Part shown: piece by piece, positions 1-5,597 of the stretch
Layout: each line of letters begins with the position of its first letter
Numbering within the stretch: the first letter of the stretch is position 1
NCBI GenBank assembly: GCA_963823945.1
Contig: CAWGNK010000013.1
Coordinates: 1 to 13,132 of the forward strand
Origin: Bog-793 sp963823945
Lineage (GTDB): Bacteria > Actinomycetota > Acidimicrobiia > Acidimicrobiales > Bog-793
Direction: 5' to 3'
DNA length: 13,132 bases
Program-made: the position numbers and the translations under genes
The notes under the pieces: generated by a model
Told to the model about the DNA's origin: nothing
The model's input: only the letters and a program-made list of their open reading frames with translations
Database searches by the model: none

Positions 1-353
1 GGGCCCGGTGAGCCGATGATCTCGGCCCCCCACACCGTGAGCATCTGACGGCGCTCCGGAGAGACATTCTCCGGGAGCACGACCTTCAGGTGATAGCCCT
101 TCACGTGGCTGACCAGGGCCAGACCGATGCCGGTGTTCCCCGACGACGGCTCGATCAGCGTCGCACCCGGCCGCAGGACACCCCGCTCCTCCGCGTCCTC
201 CACGAGGGAGCGGGCGACCCGGTCTTTCACCGAGCCACCGGGATTGACACCTTCGAGCTTGACGACGATGCGAACCGCCGGGTTCGGGCTCAGCTGCGAG
301 ACGTCGACCATCGGCGTGTTGCCGATCAGGTCGAGCACATCCTTGGCGAGCAC
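1..353 (-). CDS. cysM: Cysteine synthase, CysM type (5' part, runs off the window edge)
   Basis: This is the N-terminal 117 residues of a PLP-dependent cysteine synthase. Visible are the opening LIGNTPMV, the Schiff-base lysine in NPGGSVKDR (K43) and the phosphate/substrate loop PSSGNTG (residues 69-75), followed by LPENVSPERRQML and WGAEIIGSPG. The rest lies beyond position 1. The GTG at 353 is the only reasonable start, because an in-frame TAG, which is the cysO stop, lies 18 nt upstream. Following mec and cysO directly, as in Mycobacterium tuberculosis Rv1334-Rv1336, it is best read as the CysM that uses O-phosphoserine and thiocarboxylated CysO as sulfur donor. That specificity is inferred from context: the catalytic half that would separate CysM from an ordinary CysK is mostly outside the window. 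Confidence 0.9.
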   Translation of the reverse strand, partial: MLAKDVLDLIGNTPMVDVSQLSPNPAVRIVVKLEGVNPGGSVKDRVARSLVEDAEERGVLRPGATLIEPSSGNTGIGLALVSHVKGYHLKVVLPENVSPERRQMLTVWGAEIIGSPG

Positions 354-371
354 CGCTGTCCGCTCGGTTGG

Positions 372-653
372 CTAGGCCGCGCCGCCCGCCACCGCCGGCA
401 GGATCGACACGACGTCGTCGCTGCCGACCCTCGTGTCGAGCCGCTCGAGGTAACGCACGTCGTCGTCGTTCAGGTAGACGTTGACGAACCGGTGGAGTTC
501 GCCGTCCGCAGTCATCACCTGGACACCGAGGGCCGGGTGTTCCGAGATGAGCGACCGCAGGACCTCGCCCACGGTCGAGCCGTCGGCTGACACCTTCGCC
601 TTGCCCCCCGTGGCGGGCCGAAGCAAGGTCGGGAGACGGACTTCAACGGGCAC
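372..653 (-). CDS. cysO: Sulfur-carrier protein CysO (MoaD/ThiS ubiquitin-like fold)
   Basis: This is a 93-residue MoaD/ThiS-like carrier whose C-terminal glycine is expected to carry sulfur as a thiocarboxylate for CysM. It opens MPVEVRLPTLLRPATGG, has the family segment LHRFVNVYLNDDDVRYL, and ends SILPAVAGGAA. The GTG start at 653 is chosen because CCTCC at 659-663 (GGAGG on the coding strand) sits 5 nt upstream and the resulting length matches mycobacterial CysO. A longer frame back to 752 lacks family similarity. The Gly-Gly is not terminal: two alanines follow, so a protease must trim the precursor before activation, and the JAMM protease Mec is encoded next door. The stop lies 18 nt before the cysM start, so co-translation is likely. 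Confidence 0.93.
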   Translation of the reverse strand: MPVEVRLPTLLRPATGGKAKVSADGSTVGEVLRSLISEHPALGVQVMTADGELHRFVNVYLNDDDVRYLERLDTRVGSDDVVSILPAVAGGAA

Positions 654-658
654 CGGGA

Positions 659-663
659 CCTCC
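659..663 (-). promoter_or_regulatory. Shine-Dalgarno site of cysO
   Basis: GGAGG on the minus strand lies 5 nt before the GTG at 653. It decides the start of cysO against the longer open frame reaching 752. It is one of the few strong ribosome-binding sites in the window. Confidence 0.75.
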
Positions 664-687
664 GCGGACTTTCGCCAACCGAATGTT

Positions 688-708
688 GACCTGACAGGTC
701 GAATTCTA
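688..708 (-). promoter_or_regulatory. Putative cysO promoter -10 with overlapping palindromic operator
   Basis: In the 112-nt gap between mec and cysO there is a perfect inverted repeat GACCTG-A-CAGGTC (688-700). Next to it, on the minus strand, is TAGAAT (703-708), a five-of-six match to the -10 consensus. A transcript starting about 7 nt after the -10 would begin inside the palindrome, about 43 nt before the cysO GTG. No convincing -35 is visible. The arrangement suggests a repressor site controlling cysO-cysM separately from mec. The regulator is unknown and the assignment is inference. Confidence 0.45.
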
Positions 709-765
709 ACGACGGGTCCACGATTCCCGGCCGCCTTGACCTGCGGAAACACACCCGGGCCCGGC

Positions 766-1215
766 TCAGCCGAAGGCGATCGGCTCCTCGACGGCGAAGC
801 CGCCGGTGATGCGGAAAGACCGCACCGACAGAGCCTCGCCGCGCAGCGAGACGAGGACGTAGTGCCAGTCCGGGTCCGGGGCCTGCGCGATGTCGGTCGC
901 CGACGGATAGGCGTCCGTGTGCGTGTGGGAGTGGAACACCCCCATGATCTCCAGGCCTTCGCTCTCCGCCTCCCGGCCGGCGCGCAGGTGGTCCCCAGGA
1001 TCGACGACGTAGAGCCGCGCCGACGCCGCCTCGTTGCGGGTCGGGAAGCAGCGAACTACCCGGCCGGTCGAAGCCTCGCCGGCGAGCAGCCCACAGCCCT
1101 CGGCCGGGTACGCCCTCAGACAGTGCGCCGTCATCTCGGCGAGGAGCGTCTCGTCGAGGACGAGTGCCGAGGGCGGTTGGCGACCGCGCGCGCCCGGAGC
1201 GGTCGACGAGTCCAT
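766..1215 (-). CDS. mec: JAMM/MPN+ zinc metalloprotease Mec (CysO processing)
   Basis: This is a 149-residue Mov34/MPN/JAB1-type metallopeptidase. The full JAMM signature is present: E39 in PAEGCG, then H95-S-H97 with S105 and D108 in HSHTHTDAYPSATD, supplying the zinc ligands and catalytic glutamate. In M. tuberculosis the homologue Mec (Rv1334) hydrolyses the CysO-cysteine adduct to free cysteine. Here it may also expose the Gly-Gly end of CysO, whose gene product carries two extra alanines. The ATG at 1215 has no clear ribosome-binding site. A TAGCCT (1224-1229, minus strand) lies 8 nt before it, as expected for a leaderless mRNA. It is divergent from smpB with only 26 nt between starts. 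No transmembrane segment is evident, so it should be cytoplasmic. Confidence 0.92.
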   Translation of the reverse strand: MDSSTAPGARGRQPPSALVLDETLLAEMTAHCLRAYPAEGCGLLAGEASTGRVVRCFPTRNEAASARLYVVDPGDHLRAGREAESEGLEIMGVFHSHTHTDAYPSATDIAQAPDPDWHYVLVSLRGEALSVRSFRITGGFAVEEPIAFG

Positions 1216-1241
1216 CGGCAGCGAGGCTACCGTCTCGGGTC
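1216..1241. promoter_or_regulatory. Divergent mec/smpB start region with overlapping -10 hexamers
   Basis: Only 26 nt separate the two divergent start codons. On the plus strand TACCGT (1228-1233) ends 8 nt before the smpB ATG. On the minus strand TAGCCT (1229-1224) ends 8 nt before the mec ATG. The two TANNNT elements share the central TA at 1228-1229. No Shine-Dalgarno is seen on either side. This geometry fits leaderless transcription, but the -35 boxes are not convincing. Confidence 0.4.
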
Positions 1242-1772
1242 ATGGCAACCCGGGCCACGAGACCACGGCCGATCAAGGCGCGGCCCGCGCCGGTCGGGCG
1301 CGCAACCGAACGCGAACCGATCCGCCGGGTCGCGCAGAATCGCCGCGCCCGGCACGAGTACGACATCCTCGACACCTTCGAGGCCGGCCTCGAGCTGCGC
1401 GGCGCCGAGGTGAAGTCGGTCCGGGCCGGCCAGGTCAGCCTGCAGGACGCCTACGCCCGCGTCGAGGGCGGCGAGGCGTGGCTGCTCGGTGCGCGCGTCG
1501 CCCCCTACGTGTACTCCAGTGGCTTCGGGGCCGTCGAAGCCGACCGGCCGCGCAAGCTGCTGCTCCACCGCAAGCAGATCGACGAGCTCCAGGGTCGCGT
1601 CGCGCAGCAGTCGCTCACCCTCGTCCCTCTCTCGGTGTACTTCAAGGGAGGCCGCGCCAAGGTCGAGCTCGCGCTCGCCCGCGGGCGCCGCCTCTACGAC
1701 AAGCGCCGCGCCCTTGCCGAACGCGAGGCCGGACGCGAGGCCGAGCGCGCCCTGAAAGGCATCCGCGACTGA
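1242..1772 (+). CDS. smpB: SsrA-binding protein SmpB
   Basis: This is a 176-residue tmRNA-binding protein needed for trans-translation, where it brings alanyl-tmRNA to stalled ribosomes. Family blocks are clear: VAQNRRARHEYDILDTFEAG near residue 30, LRGAEVKSVRAGQVSLQDAY, RKLLLHRKQID and LVPLSVYFKGGRAKVELALARG, then the basic tail with YDKRRALAEREA that inserts into the decoding site. Usual length is about 150-160. The excess is a basic, proline-rich N-terminal extension of roughly 25 residues before VAQNRRAR. The ATG at 1242 is the first family-consistent start, and no other start codon lies between it and the conserved block. It has no obvious Shine-Dalgarno. It sits directly upstream of its RNA partner ssrA. 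Confidence 0.96.
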   Translation: MATRATRPRPIKARPAPVGRATEREPIRRVAQNRRARHEYDILDTFEAGLELRGAEVKSVRAGQVSLQDAYARVEGGEAWLLGARVAPYVYSSGFGAVEADRPRKLLLHRKQIDELQGRVAQQSLTLVPLSVYFKGGRAKVELALARGRRLYDKRRALAEREAGREAERALKGIRD

Positions 1773-1963
1773 TCCGCTGCCCGTTGCCTCCCCCAACGTG
1801 GCCGGGGTCGCGACGAGCGCGGGGCTCGCACGCGACGCCGGCGGCGGGACGGGCCGCTCGGCCGCCCGGGGAACGGCACCAGCCGGGCGGTAGAATGACC
1901 GTGCCGGCATCCGCCGGCGTCCAAAGTGCGGCGGTGTCCGTCCAGGCGACGGGGACCTCCCGA
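1773..1963 (+). promoter_or_regulatory. smpB-ssrA intergenic region with putative ssrA promoter
   Basis: No gene is seen here. TAGAAT at 1891-1896 is a good -10 match about 68 nt before the mature tmRNA 5' end, which would give a precursor with a leader of about 60 nt removed by RNase P. No clear -35 lies 16-18 nt upstream. A GC-rich imperfect inverted repeat (GGGCCGC with GCCGCCC, one mismatch) around 1850 could end smpB transcription, but no T-run follows. Confidence 0.4.
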
Positions 1964-2313
1964 GGGGGTGACAGGCTTCGACTTCGGTCGTCAAGTTGGG
2001 AGAAGCGAGCCGTGGTCTCCGGAACCACGTTAAAGAGCCGGAAACAAACACAAACGCCGAGCCTCAGCTCGCGCTTGCTGCCTAAGTAGCAGCAACGTCC
2101 ATCCGATCCAAGCCCCGCGGGTCGGGAGTGGGCGTCATCTAGCGGGACTTACCTGAACAGCGCCGTCAGCGCGTCGTCCGGGGACAACTCAGCTGACTGG
2201 GGTCCTGCGCCGTTGCCGGCGGAGAGGCGGGACTCGAGACCTTCCCGCCGGCTGCGCTCGGAGAATGCCCAGCGAGAACCCGAAGGACGCGGGTTCGATT
2301 CCCGCCACCTCCA
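1964..2313 (+). ncRNA. ssrA: Transfer-messenger RNA (tmRNA, SsrA RNA)
   Basis: This is a one-piece tmRNA of about 350 nt. The acceptor stem pairs GGGGGTG (1964-1970) with CACCTCC (2306-2312), with a G-U at the third pair, the alanine identity element. A T-arm with 5-bp stem GCGGG/CCCGC and loop TTCGATT occupies 2289-2305. The discriminator is A2313. The next three bases are CGA, so the CCA end is not encoded. The start GGGGGTGACAGGCTTCGAC is typical. The tag frame runs to TAA at 2083-2085 with an in-phase-independent second stop (TAAGTAG). The tag reads ETNTNAEPQLALAA if GAA at 2041 is the resume codon, which is likely but not certain. A hairpin CGTGGT/ACCACG (2011-2029) precedes it. smpB is immediately upstream. 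Confidence 0.95.
2041..2085 (+). other. tmRNA proteolysis-tag reading frame
   Basis: The frame from GAA at 2041 to the TAA at 2083-2085 encodes 14 residues, ETNTNAEPQLALAA. With the alanine carried by tmRNA the appended tag would be 15 residues. The LALAA end is the usual ClpXP-type degron. The exact resume codon is inferred; ACA at 2044 is an alternative. Confidence 0.75.
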
Positions 2314-2336
2314 CGAGCAATCGCGACAACAGTGCT

Positions 2337-2367
2337 GGCAGGAGACCTTGTTTGGAGGGCTCCTGCC
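2337..2367 (+). terminator. Hairpin downstream of ssrA
   Basis: A perfect 8-bp inverted repeat GGCAGGAG (2337-2344) / CTCCTGCC (2360-2367) with a 15-nt loop lies 23 nt after the tmRNA end. There is no T-run after it, so it could be a terminator or 3' processing signal rather than a textbook intrinsic terminator. Confidence 0.4.
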
Positions 2368-2561
2368 GCGCCAGGACACCCGCTGGGCACACCATGACTG
2401 CCAATCCGCGCGTGGCGGCGAATGGCTCCAGCGGAATGCGGCTGCCGAATCGTCGAGCGGTGCAGATGGATTGCCTGGTTCGTTCGTCACGCCGAACTGC
2501 ATTCAGCCCGACCGGTTTCCGGGGCTGTCTTAGCTGCACCTCCGCGTCGATCGGCACGGGA

Positions 2562-2592
2562 GTAGATCAGCGAATCTACAGAGCGGTAGACT
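2562..2592 (+). promoter_or_regulatory. Putative antitoxin operator and leaderless promoter
   Basis: A perfect inverted repeat GTAGAT (2562-2567) / ATCTAC (2574-2579) with a 6-nt spacer is followed by a third GTAGA box (2586-2590). TAGACT (2587-2592) is a TANNNT -10 ending exactly 8 nt before the antitoxin ATG, consistent with a leaderless transcript. Autoregulation by the ribbon-helix-helix antitoxin is the usual mode for such operons and fits the overlap of boxes and promoter, but is inferred. Confidence 0.5.
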
Positions 2593-2600
2593 TCGACTTC

Positions 2601-2840
2601 ATGAGCACGACCATCAGAGTCAGCGAGCGCACTCGGGACCGGTTCGCGAAGCTTGCGAATACCACGGGTCGGCCCATGACTCAACTGCTCGACGAGGCCG
2701 CCGATGCTCTCGAGCGCCAGGTCTTCTTCGACCAGTTCTCAGCTCGCTATGACCAACTCCGCACCGACCCAGTCGCATGGGCTGAAGTCGAGCGCGAGCG
2801 CGCGCTCGAGAGCGGCGCATTGCGCGACACCTCCGCGTAG
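2601..2840 (+). CDS. Ribbon-helix-helix antitoxin (MazE-like) of a type II pair
   Basis: This is a 79-residue protein starting STTIRVSERTRDRFAKLA, a typical ribbon-helix-helix strand plus first helix as in actinobacterial MazE antitoxins. GRPMTQLLDEAADALERQ then forms the second helix. The acidic, arginine-rich C-terminal part (about residues 41-79) would wrap the toxin. The ATG at 2601 fits the fold exactly. No Shine-Dalgarno is present, and a -10 element 8 nt upstream suggests a leaderless mRNA. Its stop is followed after one nucleotide by the toxin GTG, so the two are translationally coupled. It is expected to bind DNA as a dimer at the GTAGAT/ATCTAC repeat upstream. Family assignment is firm, but the exact toxin-antitoxin subfamily is not. 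Confidence 0.85.
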   Translation: MSTTIRVSERTRDRFAKLANTTGRPMTQLLDEAADALERQVFFDQFSARYDQLRTDPVAWAEVERERALESGALRDTSA

Positions 2841-2841
2841 C

Positions 2842-3174
2842 GTGCGACGAGGCGAGGTCTGGCTCGTCGATTTCGGCGACCCAGTCGGGAGGGAGCAGGC
2901 GGGCTTGCGCCCGGCTGTTGTCGTGTCCGCGGACCCTTTGAACGAGAGTCGTGCTGGCGTTGTCATCGTCGTGCCGCTCACGACAAGTCGCCGTGAACTC
3001 CCGTCGCATGTCGAGATCGACACGGTGACGTCGGGGCTCGACGCGGTGAGCTATGCGAAATGCGAGGACGTGAAATCTGTCTCAGAAGATCGGTTCGTCG
3101 CGCGCCTGGGAACGGTCGACGCCGAGATCGGGCTTCGTATAGGACGCATTCTGAAGCTCATGCTCGATCTCTGA
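2842..3174 (+). CDS. mazF: MazF/PemK-family endoribonuclease toxin
   Basis: This is a 110-residue toxin with the usual MazF length and fold. RRGEVWLVDFGDPVG opens strand 1, and GLRPAVVVSADPLN contains the conserved arginine (R23). VVIVVPLTTSRR contains the conserved threonine (T48). SYAKCEDVKSVSEDRFVARLG is the later conserved block, ending with an amphipathic helix. MazF enzymes cut single-stranded mRNA at short sequences; the site recognised here cannot be read from sequence. The GTG at 2842 starts one nucleotide after the antitoxin TAG. An upstream extension in the same frame overlaps the antitoxin and lacks similarity. Both key catalytic positions are intact, so the toxin is probably functional and held in check by the preceding gene. 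Confidence 0.92.
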   Translation: MRRGEVWLVDFGDPVGREQAGLRPAVVVSADPLNESRAGVVIVVPLTTSRRELPSHVEIDTVTSGLDAVSYAKCEDVKSVSEDRFVARLGTVDAEIGLRIGRILKLMLDL

Positions 3175-3175
3175 C

Positions 3176-3221
3176 GGTCTCGAGACCCGACGAAGGGGCG
3201 ATATCCGTCGTTCCGCGACGG
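3176..3221 (+). terminator. Palindrome and hairpin after mazF
   Basis: A perfect 12-bp palindrome GGTCTCGAGACC (3176-3187) begins 2 nt after the mazF stop. Further on, CCGTCG (3205-3210) / CGACGG (3216-3221) forms a 6-bp stem with a 5-nt loop. No T-run follows. These could terminate the toxin-antitoxin transcript or mark a boundary of the inserted segment. Confidence 0.35.
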
Positions 3222-3402
3222 CACCCGTTCCAGCAAGTCCGTGGCTGTGCCGAACCGGGACCAGACCACGCGGCGCGCCGCGACGGCCCCGGCGGCCATC
3301 ACCGAGTTCGACTCCGACCAAGGTGCATAATCGGCACGTGCTGTTCTTCTCGGCCACAGCTCGCCCTGGTGACCCCGTCGGACCCGGCGTGGCGATGCCG
3401 CG
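3222..3402 (+). promoter_or_regulatory. Upstream region of the gal operon
   Basis: No gene is seen. CATAAT (3326-3331) is a five-of-six -10 match, about 71 nt before the galK ATG. No good -35 is visible at normal spacing. An in-frame TGA at 3370 rules out a longer galK. No strong operator-like repeat was recognised, and no regulator gene lies next to the operon. Confidence 0.35.
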
Positions 3403-4614
3403 ATGACCCGACCGTCCAAAGCCGCGGTGGAACCCCGCCCGGCGATCGCGACGGAACTGCGCGAGGCGTTCATCAGTTCCTGGGGGGGCGAGCCGCTGAT
3501 CTTTCGTGCGCCCGGACGGGTCAACCTGATCGGTGAGCACACGGACTACAACGACGGTTTCGTGCTCCCCGTCGCGCTGCAGTACGCGACGTGGGTCGCG
3601 ATCGCCCGGCGCGACGACCGCCGGGTACGGCTCCGCTCCCAGACCGTCGAGAAGACCGCGGAGTTCGACCTCGACGAGGTCGACCCGCTCCCCCGGCACG
3701 ACTGGACCGACTACGTGCACGGACTCGCTGTGGCGCTCGAGGCGGCGGGCAACCGCCTCGTCGGAGCCGACATGCTCATCGACAGCGAGATCCCGATCGG
3801 ATCCGGGCTCAGCTCGTCGGCGGCGATCGAGATGGCAACGGGATACGGGATGCTCGCCCTCGCCGGCGTGGCCATCGACCTCGATGCGCTCGCGGCCGCC
3901 GGCCAGCGCACCGAGAACCTGTTCATCGGGGTGAGAAGCGGCATCATGGACCAGTACGCGTCGTGCCACGGGGTGGCCGGCCATGCCATCCTCCTCGACT
4001 GCCGGGACCTCGCCGCCCGGCTCGTCCCCGTCGGCGCCGGCATTCGCTTTGTCGTGGCGAACTCGATGGTGCGTCACGCCCACACGGCGAGCGAGTACAA
4101 CACCCGCCACGACCAGTGTGAAACCGGGGTCGCCACGCTCGCCCGTGTCCTGCCCGGGATCCGGGCGCTGCGGGACGTCTCGCTCGCCGAGCTCGAGGCG
4201 AACGAGAACCTGCTCGACCCGGTGATCTTCCGACGCTGCCGGCACGTGGTGACCGAGAGCGCGCGGGCCCAGCGGGCCGCCGACGCCCTCGAAGCGGGCG
4301 ATCAGGCGGGGTTCGGTGCACTGATGGTGCAATCGCACGAGAGCGCCAGGGACGACTACGAGGTGAGCTGCGCCGAGCTCGACCTGCTCGTCGAGACGGC
4401 GCTCGGCATCGACGGTGTGCTCGGCGCGCGCATGACGGGTGGTGGTTTCGGGGGTTGCATGATCAGCCTCGTACGCCAGGACGACGTCGAGCGCTTCTCG
4501 GCGATCCTCGCCGAAACATACGAGCATTCGACCGGCATCGCTCCGACGATGATCGTCGTCGAGCCCGGCCCCGGGGTTGGGCCGGGGCCCCGCGGTCTCG
4601 CCCCCGACCGTTGA
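3403..4614 (+). CDS. galK: Galactokinase GalK
   Basis: This 403-residue GHMP-family kinase phosphorylates galactose to galactose-1-phosphate with ATP. All three family motifs are intact: APGRVNLIGEHTDYNDGF (residues 36-53, with catalytic R39), the phosphate loop IPIGSGLSSSAA (130-141), and MTGGGFGGC (344-352). The catalytic aspartate is D183 in GIMDQYAS. The ATG at 3403 is the first start after an in-frame TGA at 3370; no clear ribosome-binding site is present. The C-terminus carries an unusual Gly/Pro tail (GPGVGPGPRG, about residues 389-398) beyond the normal family end. That tail is encoded by a strong hairpin. It is first gene of galK-galE-galT, and its TGA overlaps the galE TTG start. 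Confidence 0.96.
   Translation: MTRPSKAAVEPRPAIATELREAFISSWGGEPLIFRAPGRVNLIGEHTDYNDGFVLPVALQYATWVAIARRDDRRVRLRSQTVEKTAEFDLDEVDPLPRHDWTDYVHGLAVALEAAGNRLVGADMLIDSEIPIGSGLSSSAAIEMATGYGMLALAGVAIDLDALAAAGQRTENLFIGVRSGIMDQYASCHGVAGHAILLDCRDLAARLVPVGAGIRFVVANSMVRHAHTASEYNTRHDQCETGVATLARVLPGIRALRDVSLAELEANENLLDPVIFRRCRHVVTESARAQRAADALEAGDQAGFGALMVQSHESARDDYEVSCAELDLLVETALGIDGVLGARMTGGGFGGCMISLVRQDDVERFSAILAETYEHSTGIAPTMIVVEPGPGVGPGPRGLAPDR
4564..4586 (+). promoter_or_regulatory. GC-rich hairpin at the galK 3' end, just before galE
   Basis: CCCGGCCC (4564-4571) and GGGCCGGG (4579-4586) form a perfect 8-bp stem with a 7-nt loop inside the last codons of galK. It ends 24 nt before the galE start. It could affect ribosome transit, coupling or transcript processing between galK and galE. 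Function is inferred. Confidence 0.4.
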
Positions 4615-5594
4615 ACGTTCTCGTCGTCGGGGGCGCGGGCTACATCGGCAGCGCGACCTGTCGCGCCCTTCTGGAGGCCGGCCACGCCGTCACGGTCTTC
4701 GACAGTCTCGTCAAGGGCCACCGCGGGGCCCTGCCCGACGGCGCCGAGTTCGTCCTCGGCGACACCGCCGACCCCGATGGCCTCGACCGGGTGTTCTCGT
4801 CGCGCTCGATCGACGTCGTCATGGACTTCGCGGCCTTCATCGAGGCCGGGGAGTCGGTGAACCTGCCGGCGCGCTACTTCCGCAACAACACGGCGAGCGC
4901 CTTGACGCTCATCGAGGCGATGATCCGGCACGAAGTCGGCCGGCTCGTCTTCTCCTCCAGCGCCGCCGTCTTCGGCAACCCCGAGACCGTCCCCGTCGAG
5001 GAGGACGCGCGCCTCGAACCGACGAACCCCTACGGCGAGTCCAAACTGCAGGTCGAGAGGATGCTCGACTGGATCGGCGCCGCCCACGGCCTGCGCTTCG
5101 CCGCGCTGCGCTACTTCAACGCCGCCGGGGCGGTGAGCCCCGACTGCGGTGAGGACCACGATCCGGAGTCCCACCTCATCCCGCTCGTCCTCGGCGTCGC
5201 GCTCGGCCACCACGAGGCGATCCGCATCTTCGGCACCGACTACCCGACGCCCGACGGGACCTGCGTGCGCGACTACGTCCATGTCGCCGATCTCGCCTCC
5301 GCCCACCTGCTGGCGATCGAGGCGCTCGCGACGAGACAGTCGGTCCGCTACAACCTCGGCAACGGCCGGGGCTTCTCGGTGCGCGAGGTCGTCGACTGCG
5401 CGCGCCGGGTCACCGGCCGCGAACTCCCCGTGGTCGAGTGCCCCCGGCGACCGGGAGATCCAGCGACCCTCGTCGCGAGCTCTGCCGCCATTCAGCGCGA
5501 CTTCGGCTGGTCGCCGCGTTACGCCGACCTCGACTCGATCGTGGCCAGCGCGTGGGAGTGGCACGTCAAGCACCCTCACGGGTACGGGGACTGA
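4611..5594 (+). CDS. galE: UDP-glucose 4-epimerase GalE
   Basis: This 327-residue short-chain dehydrogenase/reductase interconverts UDP-galactose and UDP-glucose through a bound NAD. It has the Rossmann motif GGAGYIGS (residues 7-14), the serine region FSSSAAVFG (S117), the catalytic pair Y141 and K145 in NPYGESK, and the family block RYFNAAGA. RDYVHVADLA and YNLGNGRGFSVREV follow. The TTG at 4611 is chosen because it places the Rossmann motif at the usual position 6 residues in and overlaps the galK stop (TTGA). Upstream in-frame sequence is galK out of frame. Length matches the family (about 330). It regenerates UDP-glucose consumed by GalT downstream. Translation is probably coupled to galK. 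Some homologues also act on UDP-GlcNAc, which sequence alone does not exclude. Confidence 0.95.
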   Translation: MNVLVVGGAGYIGSATCRALLEAGHAVTVFDSLVKGHRGALPDGAEFVLGDTADPDGLDRVFSSRSIDVVMDFAAFIEAGESVNLPARYFRNNTASALTLIEAMIRHEVGRLVFSSSAAVFGNPETVPVEEDARLEPTNPYGESKLQVERMLDWIGAAHGLRFAALRYFNAAGAVSPDCGEDHDPESHLIPLVLGVALGHHEAIRIFGTDYPTPDGTCVRDYVHVADLASAHLLAIEALATRQSVRYNLGNGRGFSVREVVDCARRVTGRELPVVECPRRPGDPATLVASSAAIQRDFGWSPRYADLDSIVASAWEWHVKHPHGYGD

Positions 5595-5597
5595 GCG

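Larger units (their letters stand above)
2314..2600 (+). other. Non-coding stretch between ssrA and the toxin-antitoxin pair
   Basis: No supportable gene is seen. Open frames that cross the tmRNA 3' end are artefacts. Base composition looks more AT-rich and less periodic than in flanking genes. It contains the 2337-2367 inverted repeat and the antitoxin operator near its end. It directly abuts the tmRNA 3' end, a common attachment site for integrative elements, but no integrase gene and no second copy of the tmRNA 3' sequence is visible in the window. Confidence 0.5.

Noticed and set aside
2149..2557. Minus-strand open frames over the tmRNA 3' end (with RWRESNPRPSGS, AGIEPASFGF, GGGNRTRVLR)
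   Set aside because: These peptides are the well-known spurious translations of the complement of tRNA/tmRNA T-arm and acceptor sequence. The region is RNA-coding on the plus strand.
2265..2600. N-terminal extension of the antitoxin frame back into ssrA
   Set aside because: It overlaps the tmRNA 3' end and has no similarity. The ribbon-helix-helix fold begins exactly at the ATG at 2601, with a -10 element 8 nt before it.
2289..3402. Direct repeat of the tmRNA 3' end as att site
   Set aside because: I looked for a second copy of the T-arm/acceptor sequence downstream and saw none, so no attachment pair is called.
3082..4527. Minus-strand 481-codon open frame opposite galK and the mazF end
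   Set aside because: It is antisense to galK with intact GHMP motifs; composition is that of a shadow frame.
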